Positions 25,187-38,347 of a stretch of 64,000 nucleotides of DNA are shown here, one piece after another. The notes beneath the pieces were generated by a model. It ran no database searches, was not told where the DNA came from, and worked only from the letters and a program-made list of their open reading frames with translations. The position numbers and the translations under genes are program-made. This DNA is from Oscheius onirici (lineage: Eukaryota; Nematoda; Chromadorea; Rhabditida; Rhabditidae): positions 3,410,001 to 3,474,000 of the forward strand of contig OW051471.1 of the NCBI GenBank assembly GCA_932521025.1. The letters are read 5' to 3'. Position 1 is the stretch's first letter. Each line of letters starts with the position of its first letter.

Positions 25187-25617
25187 TTTAAAGTGATTCT
25201 TGGCTGAAATTTAGCATTTGGCAATATCTTTCCAATGGCTATAGAGTCTCTAAGTACCTCCAAAAGGTAACGCTGGTGAGCTGACAGACAGACAGCATGG
25301 CTTTTTGATAGTGACTTGGCAGTGATGAGGAAATCATTAGGTCTGGGTTTTCGACCACCCTATCCTGTCTATCATATCAAGCCCTTCAGGTATAGTATAT
25401 CTCACATCCTAATTTATTCACGTACGTAACAACGGCCGTCCAAGTTTTGACACCATTGCGCTTTAGATAGTTTAGATTCCCCCAGACGCGTTCCACTCAA
25501 AAAACTCGTTCGATAGAAGATTATCATCACAAAACTTGACATGTTACCCTAGTCTCGACAACTGCGGGCACCACTACAGACAGACGGACACCATTGCACT
25601 TTAGTAAAGAAAGATAT
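25187..25617 (+). mobile_element. ACAG-element, copy 2 (uninverted, unexpanded)
   Basis: AAGTGATTCTTGGCTGAAAT at the left and CACCATTGCACTTTAGTAAA at the right. Internal blocks match 17283-18290 and 46872-47290. The satellite position holds only CTACAGACAGACGG. This copy serves as the reference layout for the family. Confidence 0.78.
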
Positions 25618-25806
25618 GGGTTTAGAACGATGTAAAAGGACCATAGGTAGAATCCGGTAGAAAACGCCAACATATTTTAAAACAGACACTGAATTGAGAT
25701 TTATGTCATTTAAACGGAGGGAACAAGATGAATCAACATCACAACAAATCTTTTTTTCCTAAAATACCGTAGTCACTGGGATGAAAGAGATATGGGGGGG
25801 GGAGAG
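25618..25806. other. 3' flank of NUP155
   Basis: Short A/T-rich spacer with a G9 run near 25794 right after the NUP155 stop. No gene seen. Confidence 0.4.
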
Positions 25807-28800
25807 TCAGGACAAGCTGGCAAATCGCTGCTGAAGATATTTGAGTTTGGGCAAGTTTTCACGATGGCCGTGAGTGGCGTTGAGATCTTCGAAGGCGCAG
25901 GTGAGACTCGAGAGCAGCTTCTCGCTCTCGTTTTGTACTGCCATCCTATACAAGTTTTGACTTTTAATTTAAAAAGGGGAAAACGTACAGATTGTGGAGT
26001 TTGGGAGCTCGATTGATGATGGCCTCCAGAACGCTGATGGTCACTTCCACGAGATATTTCGTTCCTCGATCGTCCTTGGACCAATACGGATCACCGGAAC
26101 TGAAAAATGCGATTTACACATTGGAAAGAAAAGACAAATATAACTTTACAAAAAGTACAGTAGCAAATGCCGCCATTTTTTAGAAATAGTTTGGTAAGCG
26201 AGATAGTTTCCCAGTCTTTCAAAAAGTCGTGATTTGAGCCAACAGCACCACAGAGTGAAATGTTGGGTACTCGGACAAGTACAGAGAAATATCTTGGAAA
26301 ATGGATGGTTTTGCCTTATTTGATCTCGTCACAACTTTTTAAGGACTGGAAAGTTTTTCGCTCAATACACTAAGGGATTCGATGAAACAAGGTCAATTCC
26401 GTTACTAATTTTGAATGGATTACGGTAATTATTTGCTTATGGAAAAAAAACTATAAAAAGCATATAATCGACTGAAAAAACGGTACCTGTATTCATCGGA
26501 CAACAATCGAACAAAGTCCAAGACGTCCATGCTGAGACAGTCTAGGACTGCTGTGAAGAATTTGGGAGAGAGCACCGGCAGACGGGAACCACTCCCGCTG
26601 CCCTTATCGAGAAGTCGATGGGCAATAAATTCTGAATGTTTTACGTAATAAATAAACGAAACAGGGCGTACTGTTAGGAAAATAGTTGGTTTTGCCGTAA
26701 ATGGCATTGAGCTCTTTCAACAGATGAAGAAGACGCTCGGCTACATTTCCCTCACCGCTCAGCTCCGAATCGAGCATATTCTCCCAGACGTTTTCAATCA
26801 TAGCGTTATCGTACGAGTTTCCACAGTGAAGAATGGCCAGCTGGGCCCGGTATAGTTGATAGGGAATCTGCAATTGGATATTTTAAAACGAGGTGGGGGA
26901 ATTTAGAACTTGACTGCATATCGAATGTAGTGAGGAAATGGGTATCGTATCAGAAAGCACATACATCACGGTCACCCGGTCTGTTCATTTTGAAGCCTAT
27001 GCTATACCATAGCTTCAAGATTCGCTTGCTTGACTTTGAGACATTTATTGAATACTGAGTGAAGATACGCAGCTAACATTGAACGAAAGGGTTCCGTACC
27101 AAAGATACGGCATATCTTAAAGCTCTAATAAAATTACTTGGAATTGTTCCCAAAACTAATTGTAAGAGAAAGCAGTTAGCGAAATTCGGACATCTTTTAA
27201 GGAAATAAACTTTGACTTACAGCATAATTTACAAGAAGATCTTTCAGCGAGAATATTCCATAATTGAGGCTCTTGATGGCGTCTCGAACAGCCGACGACG
27301 TGCTCCTCATATTTTCTAGTGATTCTCTGGAAAATATAACTATTCCAAAGAAAAAAATGCGAACTACTTGATAGTCAACTGGATGCGCGTGACTTCGACC
27401 TTGTCCTTGAGATCTTCCAATCCCGCTCGAATATTGACGTCGGAATTTGACTCGGCACAGATGATTGCATGCGATAGATACATGAATCTCTGCGTCAGAC
27501 CAATATCCTCACTGTAAAAATATTTTTACGCAAAATGAGTAAAAACAAACTTTTTGGTTTCGGCCAGCTGAGAGAGCAGAAGAGCCGCTTTTGAATAGTT
27601 TCCAGTCTTTTCGTACCATCTCCACAGGAGGTCCAGATAACGCTGACCGCCTCCCGACTGAATCTCGTGCGTAAGGAACGCCTCGACGTACTTCGACTTG
27701 CTCTGCAAATTATTTCGTAAACTCTATTTTGAGCGATTTTATGAAATTAAAGAGAAGCTAAATTAAATAAATTAAAGAGAAGCCTAATTATTTGCTCAAA
27801 CTGGAAGATTGCGGGGGAAAAATAATACACTATGAACGTGATTCATATTGGTAATCGCCTCATTGATTTACTTTCCCACTCACAAAATTTAGAGACTTGG
27901 GAATAACCCTAGAATTGCAAATAACAGAATGCTATACAAACTCTAATTGTAAGAATAATAGGAAAAACGTTTTTGCCCAGAAAGAGTCCATTTTACAGTT
28001 GTACTGAGAACTTCACAAAAACTCATCCCAATTTGTGAAGTAACTTTTGGCATGCGTCGCATACGTCCCTACCAAATTGTCTAGGTAGGATAATGAAATG
28101 AAAGACCATAAAAGTCTGAGAAGTCTGTTTAGCTGCCGCCCAAACTAAACGAATAGTGATGAATCACAATAACAGCGCCCAAACTTTCAAGGTCATTATT
28201 ACGCGGTGAGTAAAATTGTTCACAAGGCACGAAGGTGTTTCTTCGAAATACATTTCGATAGCTAAAGTTGAACAAACTCACGAGAAGGATGGCGTCATTC
28301 ATGCTCTTCGAAAGCATCCAGCGGAAAACGGCCGCGTGAGCAAGCTCGTCGTCTGAGGTGAAGATACGGGTTGTCATCAGGGCGAATTGAGCCGAAGAAT
28401 CATTGGCTAGAGCTGGATCGTTGCGTGTTTCGTGAATATTTTCCAAAACGGATGTCAGAATTCTGAAATTGCCGAGTTTTAAAGAATGGCATGATAGATG
28501 CCATGTTGCGAATGGTAAAGCGCTAGGTCTGCTATTTTTTACAGGCCCGTCAAGGATGTTGTAACAACGGAAAATACGGGCACCGGACTAAACTGGCCAT
28601 GAAATTCTCTCAAAAACATAAATAAGACAAAGGTACGAATCCGAACTTGTGCCTGTTCAACATCAAGCGAACGCTCTGCCACTGACACAACATTTGCAAG
28701 CCATTTACACGGACAGCGTAACGTATAAATAAATATTCAGTCAAGATACGCAGCCAAAACAGGATTTCTGTTATAACCTACTCATAGGCCTTGCAGCGAC

Positions 28801-31800
28801 CCTCCTCAGCCAATCTTGTCTGATAATCTTCGACCGTTCGGCCGTGTTTGTAGCTGATATTGGCCAGCTGTCGTGGATCTTCTTTCAGTGCTCTCAGCAA
28901 GCATAAATCGACAATGTATTCGTGGCCGCCCACTAAAATTGCTTTTATATAAAAAAAAAACTCGTAAGAAAGCCTACATTTGGCCAGCTCGTCGGCGACG
29001 ACATTGAGAGGAACCTTCATGATGGACTGGCTGAGCATATCGGCAGCTGCGACTATCATTCTTCGTCGTCCAGTGCCAGGCGGCAGATGAGAGGCCTGTC
29101 GAAGCTGCTCCATGGCGTTTGTGACACACGCGTCTTCGGCGGAGTACAAGATTGGACATTCTGCTCGAAGCATCTCTGAGAGCTCCTTGGTACCGGCCTC
29201 ATCGCCAAGGAAGTATCTAAAAAGATCATTTTTAGGTAATTCTTCGACTAGCAATTTTAAAGGCTCATTTTTGACCGTTTTTCATACATTTCTACACTTT
29301 CTGATTGTGAGTGATTTTATTGAGTTCTTCTCAAAGACTAGAAAGTATAGAAATGGAAAGCTATTCACTGAAGCTAAATAAAAATCAGAATAAAACTCAC
29401 TTGATAAGTGACCGGATAACCTCGGCACTGTATGGTTCATTGTCGTCGACGAGCTCGTAGAATTTTTTACTCGATAGTCGCGTCTTCATCATCGGATCGA
29501 CTCCAGCCGAAATGGCCGTCAAATTGAGCCCTGTCAGAAGAACCCAAAGCGACAGAGTCTCCGACGTGACCATCATCAATTTCTTCAGACTGCTCAGTGA
29601 TTGTCGCTCCAAATTGACAGCGTCCGCCTGGGCGATACTGGCAGCATTGTCCCTACGTTGAGTGTCGTGCTGGGGGATTAGACGATACTTTTCGACGGCC
29701 AGCCACAGCGCTTTGACTTTCTTGGCCAGCCAGGCCATCTCATCGGCCGTTATGATCGTATCCAGCTGAAATTTGTTTATTTTAAGGAAAACAATCATGA
29801 AATCACCGTGATTCTATTGAGACGACAGAAATTCCTGGCCCAAATTGGCTGCACAAGACGACTGAAGTAGAAGTACAGAGCGTCGTGTCGATGAGAGGAT
29901 GCATAGCGCAGCTGGGTAGTGAAATTCATCGAAATGTTACCGGGCGACGTCGGGCCGAAGCTCTGCTGCTGCTGTCGATTCTCGAAATGGTGAGGTGTAG
30001 AGGCGTGCAGAGGAGATCTCATTTTGTTCTTCCAGTCGGCAATGCTGTCCTCATTGGTTGGCGACCAGGGCTCATTGAATCGCGTATTCTCGACGAGAGT
30101 CGTGTCTCGGAGACAGAAGAACAGCGAGGCGGCCTTGTCCTTGATTCGGTTGTCCTGGGGAACTTCGCTGACGAGAATATCCAGGGCCAGAATCAGCAGC
30201 TCTGTATGGCCGAACTGCTGGAGGAGATCCGAAACGAGTCTACTGTCCGGACCGCCATTGTTCAATGCTTGACGAAGCTCGTCGACGGGAGTTTGTCGTT
30301 GGAATTCGAACAGGCCCTGAAGTTTCTTGTTTTAGTGGCTAAAGCGAGTTCAGCTACGAAAATGGCGCGAAACGAAAAATTTCCATATCATAGGATATTT
30401 TCGACGTGAAAGAGTCGTTTTCTGGGTCGGGAGACTACACGTTTTCGGAGTTCTTTTTAACTCTTAATTCGGAAAAAAATGAGAGAAAAGACAAAAGACA
30501 AATAAATAGGAGAGAATGACGAAAATTGATTGGTCTCTCAGCGGATAGCCGAGCAAACTCTTTATAAAAAGGACTATACCTCGGTACTACAGACAAGAAG
30601 ACGATCGGAAGTGATGAGAGGCATCTTGTGAAGATCTTGGGGCTGAATGCTCGGCACAAACTGGTTTTGTACGGCTACTTCGGGCACTCCTCTCTCCGTC
30701 AGAGCACTGATTGCCCAGACATTTCCCGGCACATCGAGCCAAGTCTTCGACTCTCTCAGCGCATGTGGATCGCTGTTGAAGAGGCTCGAGAGGGCACATA
30801 CCATTGGCTGTCCTGCCAGGGCCATAGCGGCAACAGCTATAATTATTTTCTCTATAAAATAATGAGAAAAAAGCATACATCCATTATAGTAGGCAATGCA
30901 GACGCCTCGAGCATGATCATCTCCATACATCGAGGTCGGCACGACTCCTGGCGCGAAACGAACATGACAGACGCGTAATCGCTGGGGTCGAACTTCGCCT
31001 TGGGTCAGAGGCTAAAAATGTGTTTTATGACCAATTGCCGTTGAAAACTAACGAGAGATCCTCGTGCACATCGTATCGCTCTATCCTGAGCCGACAGGTA
31101 GATTCTGACGCCTTTGGCCGTGATGGCTACCTAAAATTTGAAGTGATACATCCGATTTTACTTTAAAAAAAAGCTTGGAAAAATACCTACCAGGTTCAAA
31201 TTGGGTGACAGTTGAGCCGGAAGAGCGCTTATTGTGACTATATTGGAGAAGCTCGTCTCCTCGTAAGCACATTGGGTTAGGGTATTGGCTTGTTGCTGAA
31301 ATGGAGTGATTCTACTTCGAATAGCACAAAAACTAACAGCAATTTGCTTGGCAGTGGCGGATCCGAGTTGTACACATCGCTGTCCGTCATCGCCGAGATC
31401 GAACATTTGAACGGTGCCGCATCTGTCTCTCGTGTAGAGAATATTCCTTGTCTTGTCAACGGAGATCTGCTCCAGGTCTTCTGAATAGAAAGATTGGGCT
31501 TGAAAGAAAGAAATACCTTTATTTCCTCCGAAAAATGGAATGAAAGTGGTGAGGAGCGAAGCGGACAAGTTTACAATTCGGCACTTTTTGCTGTCACGGA
31601 TCCAGCCCTTGTGATGCTGTAAGATTCTTGTTCTTTTTTTTTCAAAGACTACACACTACCTCATAAACAAATTCGTAAAGTTTTGTGTCGGCCGTGAAAA
31701 ATATTCTGCCGTGATTTCCCGTAGCAATATCGCCGATTGTCATATCGTCTATGTTGATCTGAATAAGGTTTTGAGCTAAAAATGTAAACAAGTTACTCTA

Positions 31801-32720
31801 AAGTAGTGAGTGGCATCTATGGAGACTGTACAGTCTTTCTTGGCGCCTTCGACGACCATCGGATAAAGAGTGAGATCTCTGACAGTTCCAACTACCAGTC
31901 CGTACGTAAATTGCGTCTAAAAAGAGGATTTGGTGCTTGGAAACGGGCAGTCAATTTTTCAAATAAGGAGACCAGGGATGAGCGAAAGTATAGTATATCC
32001 GAAAGTCTAAAGTTGCGGGCCGAATGTTAACTATGGAATTAGACACATAGCAAGATTTTAAAATCAACTGCTTATCAAGTACTACTACTGAGAGTTGGTA
32101 AGCAATAACAACAAGAATACGATCTAAAGCTAACATGGTGAGTCGACTTTAGGTGACTTCTAACGGTGATTTGCAAATAAGAAAACATACTGAGAAAACA
32201 GCCGGCTTTAACTGGACAATGTCAATCTTCATGACCGTACTTTCTATTTTGTCGAAATATGCCAAGTCACTACTGAAAATTGATCATTTTCTTAAAAAAA
32301 AAAAAGAAACTTACTTAGTCTCATAATTCCACATGAAGATATCGCTGTCGACCGTGATCCAAGCCCTCGAAATTTCTGAGAAAATGCCCATGCAAAATTG
32401 GGTCCTCATGCCTAAACGAGACGTTGAATAGAGGCGGAACTTGTTCTTACTTCGAATCTGCATCAAAAGTTCGTCTGGGATCGGAATCCGGCGGGACAGA
32501 TTGTATTCGGGTGTACCCTCGACATAAAAGTTTCCGCCTAGTCCGGAAACTGTGGTAGACCCTGAATTTGTGCCAGTAAGTAGAACAATAGCTTTGAGGT
32601 TTTACCGTTTTTTGTTAGTCGAGCATGAAGATCTCCGGAGTCCTCCATCAAATCCAGTAGCTCTGAGACTCTTGGAATCGCCTCGTCGCATGATTCCGTC
32701 GGAATTACCGGCTCCTTCAT
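25807..32720 (-). CDS. NUP155: Nucleoporin NUP155 (NPP-8 type)
   Basis: A core scaffold protein of the inner ring of the nuclear pore. The start MKEPVIPTESCDEAI (ATG 32718-32720) follows CTAAATTACAG. The N-terminal beta-propeller is clear: RRIPIPDELLMQIR, then GIFSEISRAWITVDSDIFMW, DLAYFDKIESTVM, GRIFFTADTKLYEFVYE and KKCRIVNLSASLL. The alpha-solenoid follows: LRYASSHRHDALYFYFSRLV near 29830-29900, YLDLLWRWYEKTGNYSKAA at about 27600 and RFMYLSHAIICAESNSDV at 27480. The end is LPKLKYLQQRFASLS, stop 25807-25809. About 25 exons, with longer introns at about 26880-27230, 27715-28280 and 28470-28780 holding repeat scraps. It is divergently transcribed from the RIG-I-like gene across 364 bp. Confidence 0.93.
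26903..27090. repeat. Inverted-repeat remnant in a NUP155 intron
   Basis: Left end ACTTGACTGCATATCGAATG and right end GAAGATACGCAGCTAACATT are inverted relatives about 150 bp apart. They carry the GATA(C/T)GCAG motif also seen at 10975-11031 and 28736. Confidence 0.45.
28625..28700 (-). repeat. tRNA-like relic in a NUP155 intron
   Basis: On the minus strand an A-box-like TGGCAGAGCGTTCGC is followed about 23 nt later by a B-box-like AGTTCGGATTC. The arms do not fold into a full cloverleaf, so this is a tRNA-derived (SINE-like) or pseudo-tRNA sequence, not a working gene. Confidence 0.4.
28736..28757 (+). repeat. Copy of the GATACGCAG motif repeat
   Basis: CAGTCAAGATACGCAGCCAA, related to 10975 and 27054. 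It lies next to the tRNA-like relic in the same intron. Confidence 0.45.
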
Positions 32721-33084
32721 CTGTAATTTAGCGATACACATCGAGAAGCAAAGAAACGAAGATTTACGAGAACTTTCGTCATAATTTTTTATTGTTTTGG
32801 GGCATTTTTTGTTGTAAGTCTTTGTATTCGCCTCACTTTTTGTATTCCCCTCATTTGTTTTCAACAAAATGCAGATGTTTTCAGCAAAAAGGCTGAGAAA
32901 AATACAAACAGAAAAAGAATGAAAATGAAATTTACGAATTCAAAAAGTGGGAAAAGCGCGGCTGTGTACCGTAGTCTAAAATAGAAATACGCAATTGCGT
33001 ACCTCAATTCTGTTCTTGAAAAGTCGGACTGACTCATGTCAGCTTTTTCACCAGTTTTTCGACTAAAATCCACAATATTTCAGC
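32721..33084. promoter_or_regulatory. Divergent promoter region, NUP155 and RIG-I-like helicase
   Basis: 364 bp between two start codons on opposite strands. A TTACAG (minus) and ATATTTCAG (plus) directly precede the ATGs and look like trans-splice acceptors. The rest is A/T-rich. No TATA box can be assigned with confidence. Confidence 0.5.
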
Positions 33085-36000
33085 ATGAGTGCTCTCAGTA
33101 CAGCTCAGGAAGAGGCCCTTTTGGACCTGTATAGGGTAGAAATAGTGCAAAGATTGCAATATCTCGATGAAACCAAGGTCAGAATTTTTTATCGCCAAAA
33201 AATGCGATTTTAGGCAGCTCCTTTGCTCCAAATGATACCGAAAGACAAATTAGATTCTTTGCGAAGTGACGAAGAAAATCTAGACGCATTAGGAGAACAG
33301 ATCTGGTTCGAATTGACGTCATCTCCCTTGAAAGACAGCCTCTATGAAGCCCTCTTGGAGTACTTTTCCAACAGTAATTATTAAATTTATATTCCTCTAG
33401 TAATGAGCAAATTTAGCCGGAGATGACGAAATTCACAGCTTATTGGCTCTTTCCAAGAAGGACAGAAGAAGCAACTTCAAGTAAGCTTCAAGTTCTTCTT
33501 ACAACACAAATAGTGTAAATTGTAGCGTAGTGCTGGCAAATCTCAATGAATTTATCCAGTTTTTGGATTGCCAGAAATGCCTGGAATATCTGAAAACAAT
33601 CGAACAATACGCGTCAGTCATTGGCTCCATAGAGAAATCCTTCACAGGTTTGCTTTCTGTTTGCTATAAAGTCATGTCGATTCAGAAATCAAGGACATAG
33701 GCCACAGAAAACGCGTGATTTTGAGGACAATCGCCCCACTTGGCACATATGCCGCCTACGATATAATGTACAGTATCTACTCGTGTTCCGACGAGGCGAC
33801 CGCTTTTGTCGAGAAGATTTCCCCCAATTTTCAACGATTTTACAGTGTGTGTTGTTACTTTTTGTATCCAAAGTTCAATTCAGAATGGGTGGACAGAGAC
33901 AGAAAAGATCCTCGAGGGACTGTCCGGCTTTGGCCAGAAGATAGCGACTTGTCGACATTTCTCACAAAATCCAGGTAAAATCCTGACGTTTCCCTTTCCC
34001 AAAAATTAAAATTCCAGTGCTGAAAAGGAGACGACAATGGTTGATCTGAATTTCGACGACTTTTCAAATAAAGGCGATAGAAAAGTTCTGCTCTCAGCAA
34101 TCGACAACAAAATGTACAAAGGTTCGTTTATTTCAAGTCTCCAACAATATTTCTTCTCAGAACGACCAATAAATCTACGAGAATATCAGAAAGAGCTTTG
34201 CGAAGAGGCCAAAAATGGCCGGAATTGTATCGTCTGTGCTCCAACTGGCTCTGGAAAGACGATCGTCGCTGCGTACATAATCAAAAATCACCTTATGAAG
34301 GCCACTGAAAGTCGAATCGAGAAACCTGGCAAAGTTGGCTTTCTTTTTACGATCACATATGTCAAGTTTAGGTCCTCTTCATGATCTGCAACACTGCCAT
34401 CATCAATCAGCAAAGAGATCAGATCGAAAAGTTTGTCGGACACCGCTTTGAGGTATGCTCTAGTTATAAAAAGTAGACAATTACCTCATTTTTGTATTGG
34501 CCGCCTCTGAATCAATCTTGATAGCTAAAAGTATTGCTGTTTATAGTTTTTACGGTTTTTAAACGACTGATAAAATACCTCAAAAGTTGCAGGTTGACGC
34601 CATTTCCGGTGAAGATAATCGTCCAATTCGAGAGCTGATCTACGCCAAAGATGTGATCGTGTGCACGCCTCAAATGATCGTCAATCTGCTCAATGGAAAC
34701 AGTCTGGGAGACGGATTTGACCCCACAAGCCGGCCATTTTACCTAGACGACTTCTCGCTGATCATCTTTGACGAGTGCCACAATACGAAGAAAGACACGC
34801 CGTACAGCAGTAAGGCCTTTTTGCTGGTTTGCAACCGTGTATATTTCAGATATCATGAGACATTATCATCGAAAAATGATGTGTAATACACTTCGTCGAC
34901 CGCCACAAATCGTCGGACTTACGGCCTCTCTTGGAGTCGGAAAAGATGCAAAGGACGAAAAGAAGGCTCTCAATCATATCATCGACCTCTGTGCTCTTCT
35001 AGATTGTCCGGTATTTTTTCTAGAAATTCGAGTGTTATCGAAGAGTTCAGAGAATCAGTCTTGTGCGAAATAATACGAAAGAACTGATGGAATTTTCTCC
35101 TCCGACGGCCGACGAATTCGAAGACTGCAGTGAGCAAGACCACAATTTCCACGAGCGCGGTAACTTCCGGCAGCTGCTGCTCGAATTCATGGCCAGCATT
35201 GAGAGGAGAATGTTGGAATTGTTTGGTAAGCTCTCTTCTAGAACAAATTGTATTAAAACAATCGAGTTCTCTCTTTTACTCACAAGATAAGTTTGTGTTC
35301 AAAACACGCAGTAGCAGACATACAAGAGCTCTCAAAACGAGTGATTTTCTTGTTGTCCGAAGGTAAGTAGCAAAAACGTCTTCCCAAACCTGAGAAAATT
35401 TAGACCATTCTGAGAGCTTCTCGATCTAAACGAACCTTTTTGACTACCAGTCATTTTGACTTTTGAATTGGAATATTTGATTACCGAATTTTATTTCAAC
35501 ATCAGCCATATGTAATCAAGTTACTGCTGAATAGATCAGTAGTATTAACGAACTTTACTTAATGCGAGATCTACTCTTTAAAGTTGAGCTGTGTCTATCT
35601 GTCTGTCCTCGGCTCGAGCAAATCGAAAATCGACTCGAACCCGCGACGCTTAGATGACAAGACACTGCGCCAAGAGTACAAGTGGGCTTTCCGAGAGTTC
35701 GAATGTGATACGACGCCAGTTAGCCCAGGGCTGGCCTGTTGCCCTACTTGTACAACATTATTCTTCGTTTTCAGAGCACTATCACATACATGTAATGGCG
35801 CCACTGCGTGAAATAGACGAAGAATGTCCGTTCGTTCTATACAAGCAAATAACCTCTCCGCCGGCAGATAAAAGCACCGAAGGTATGGATGATTTCAATC
35901 GTTTTATCACAGAAAATTTCCAGAGTATCTCGGCTGGATAGCGCAGCATCTAAACACAATCATTCCCGTATCTGCCATGGAACATGATACTAGGCGACAA

Positions 36001-38124
36001 GCTACGGAGCTCTTCCAATGTCTTATGGTATGGCTGTAAATTCACAAAAAGTCCAAATTTAGACTCTTTACCGAGCTCTCGAACTCTTCTTCAATTTCAC
36101 GACAAAGGACTCATTCGAATACATAACTGAGAAATTCAATCGTCAGGCCGATCATCTCAGTGAGCCGATCTCCGAGCTATACCAAGGTAAAATACCTATT
36201 TTTCAACAAAAATTAACAATTTTAGACTACAGTACAAAATTGAAGAAGTTGGTATCCGAAAACTGTAGTCTGATAACGGTAGTGGAGAAGCATATCCTGG
36301 CAAAGAATAAAGGCTCGCCCGAATCGAGAGCCATCGTTTTCGTCAAGACAAGGCGGGGAACGAAAGTGCTGATGGAGCTGCTGAATAATCGAGACAAGCT
36401 GCAAGAGGCTGGAATTCGGAGTGAAGCTCTCTCAGGTAAGGTTCTGCTCAAAAGGTTTTCAGGGGTTCACACTATTTTGTAACGCAAAGTACACGTTTTG
36501 TTGGAATTCTGAACTTATTCCACAAAGAAATTGAAGGAACCACATTCAGAAGAAAGCTCCTACGAAATCCCCCCAAAAATGTCAGAACGGCTTTTCTCAC
36601 GTTCAAAAGGAAATAGACGGAAATATTCGTTAAAAACACCCTTAAAATAACAAATACTAGAACCAAAAAAATCTTTTCTAGGACTGAACAAGACGACCAA
36701 CAACAGAGATCTGGACAGCGTCAGCCGTCGAGAACAGGCCGAAGTCCTCGACCGCTTTCGCTCAGCCGCTACGCGTGTTCTCGTCTCGACGTCCGTAGCC
36801 GAAGAAGGACTCGATATTGCCCAATGTTCGCTCGTCATCAAGTACAATTACTCAACCAACGAAATTGCCCATGTTCAGAGAAGAGGCTAGTTCTTTTACC
36901 CCTTTTTTATCAATTTTTTTTAGGCCGAGGACGAGCTCTCGGATCCCGCTGTATTCTCATTACGAATCAGCCAAAAATCAGGAAGCAGGAGGAGGGAAAT
37001 ATCATGAAGGAGCGCCTCATGAAGAAGGCCATTTCCATTATTGAAAACGGCGAAATTGACCTGGCCACGAAAGTTTCCAAGGCAATCACGAGTCTCAGAG
37101 AGTCGATAACTCAAAACAATAGAAAAGAAGAGGACAGAATCCAGGAACAAAAGGCTCGAGGAATAAAGTATGACATTTTGTGCAAGTGAGTTTTTTTCAC
37201 CCTTTTCCAACAATTGATTTGTTTCCAGAAAATGTGCAGCATATCTGTGCTCGCACGAGGAAATCAAGTTAGAAAAGTCGTACTATGTGGTCTGCAATCC
37301 CGACTTTTGGAGCAAATGCACACCGAGACAAATTCCCGTCGAGAACCAGAAACGATATGCTGGAGCCGCTACGGTAAGCCTTCAAGTCTTCTACAATCTG
37401 AATTTCGGTCGCCTGAATATTCATTCAGTCGTCTATGAAACGGCCTTGGTGACTCACAAGTTGTTTTCATTAACTCTCCTGAAAGTCTTGTTGTCGTCTT
37501 TGAGGCTATCTTCCCATCGAACCTCCTGCCGGCCTTCTGCCCGCGGAGGTTGGTAAGACTTGCCAGACCTTCCATCTTCATGATCAGATTCGTTTGATTA
37601 TTTGATTTATTGATTGAAACAAAGATGGCGAGAATAGGAAGACCGTCTGTAGTCGTTGTGTTGGATCGGTACCGGTACAGACCCACTCGATCGCCGTCGA
37701 TTTGCCTTTTTGAGATTTATAGTATTTGGACGGTTATAATGTAGAAATCTGATACGAAAAGAAAAGATAACAAGATCCGCAATTAAATCATTCTTTTTTC
37801 AGCTACTATGCAATAAAATTGATCACGACGGTGATCGAAAAACTTGTGGATACGAGCTGGGAACGGTCGTCCGACTGAGCGACACCACTATGCCCGTCCT
37901 ACAGGCCTCTGGAATTCTCCTTCGAGTCGCTAATGCGGAGACGAGGATAACTATCAAAAAGTGGAGGGATGTAAGCTTTTTCTTCTATTAAAAAAAACAG
38001 ACTAAAATTGCAGGTTTCCAAATACTTTACGCCCGAAGATGTCCGTCGCTTTGATCGAGCGCTGATGATGGAAAACTCTCCGCCTCACGTCGCTAAGATC
38101 GAATTTTCTGGAATTGGCAAGTGA
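33085..38124 (+). CDS. RIG-I-like receptor helicase (DRH family)
   Basis: A cytoplasmic dsRNA-sensing DExH helicase. In nematodes this family (DRH-1/2/3) acts in antiviral and endogenous RNAi. ATG 33085 follows ATATTTCAG|C. The N-terminal 250 residues are helical and could hold death-fold (CARD-like) domains, but I cannot prove it. Helicase motifs are: [11 protein letters not shown] (Q region), CAPTGSGKT (I), [12 protein letters not shown] (DECH, II), [11 protein letters not shown] (III), [18 protein letters not shown] (IV), [19 protein letters not shown] (V) and [14 protein letters not shown] (VI). A helical bridging region follows. The C-terminal RNA-binding domain has CKKCAAYLC and a second cysteine pair ([13 protein letters not shown]), then [17 protein letters not shown] and [11 protein letters not shown]. 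Stop at 38122-38124. TERT begins 223 bp downstream. Confidence 0.92.
35590..35780 (-). repeat. tRNA-like relic in an intron of the helicase gene
   Basis: On the minus strand TTGGCGCAGTGTCTTG (A-box-like) and GCGGGTTCGAGTC (B-box-like) lie about 30 nt apart. It is in the roughly 400-bp intron between [11 protein letters not shown] and the [13 protein letters not shown] exon. Similar A/B boxes recur at 57975. Confidence 0.45.
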
Positions 38125-38347
38125 TCAATATCTTCTTTCGCTTTTCTGTACAAAACAGTGTCTAATAATCCGGTTTCGCATTTTTTTTGTTGTAATTTTG
38201 GCAACCTTTAAAGCAGAGAATAAACGTGTATATTCAACTTTTTGTTCTTTCTGTGTACTGTTTCCTCTTTCCGTCTATCCTGACTTCAATAATCTTTGTT
38301 TTGTCAAAAGACCTCCATGCTAGAATTCTGTAAAAAAAACTGTTCAG
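38125..38347 (+). promoter_or_regulatory. Intercistronic region, helicase to TERT
   Basis: 223 bp. AATAAA occurs at about 38218-38223 (GAGAATAAACG), followed by about 120 nt of T-rich sequence. CTGTTCAG then lies immediately before the TERT ATG. This layout (poly(A) signal, U-rich spacer, acceptor) is that of an SL trans-spliced operon. No separate promoter element is evident. Confidence 0.55.
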
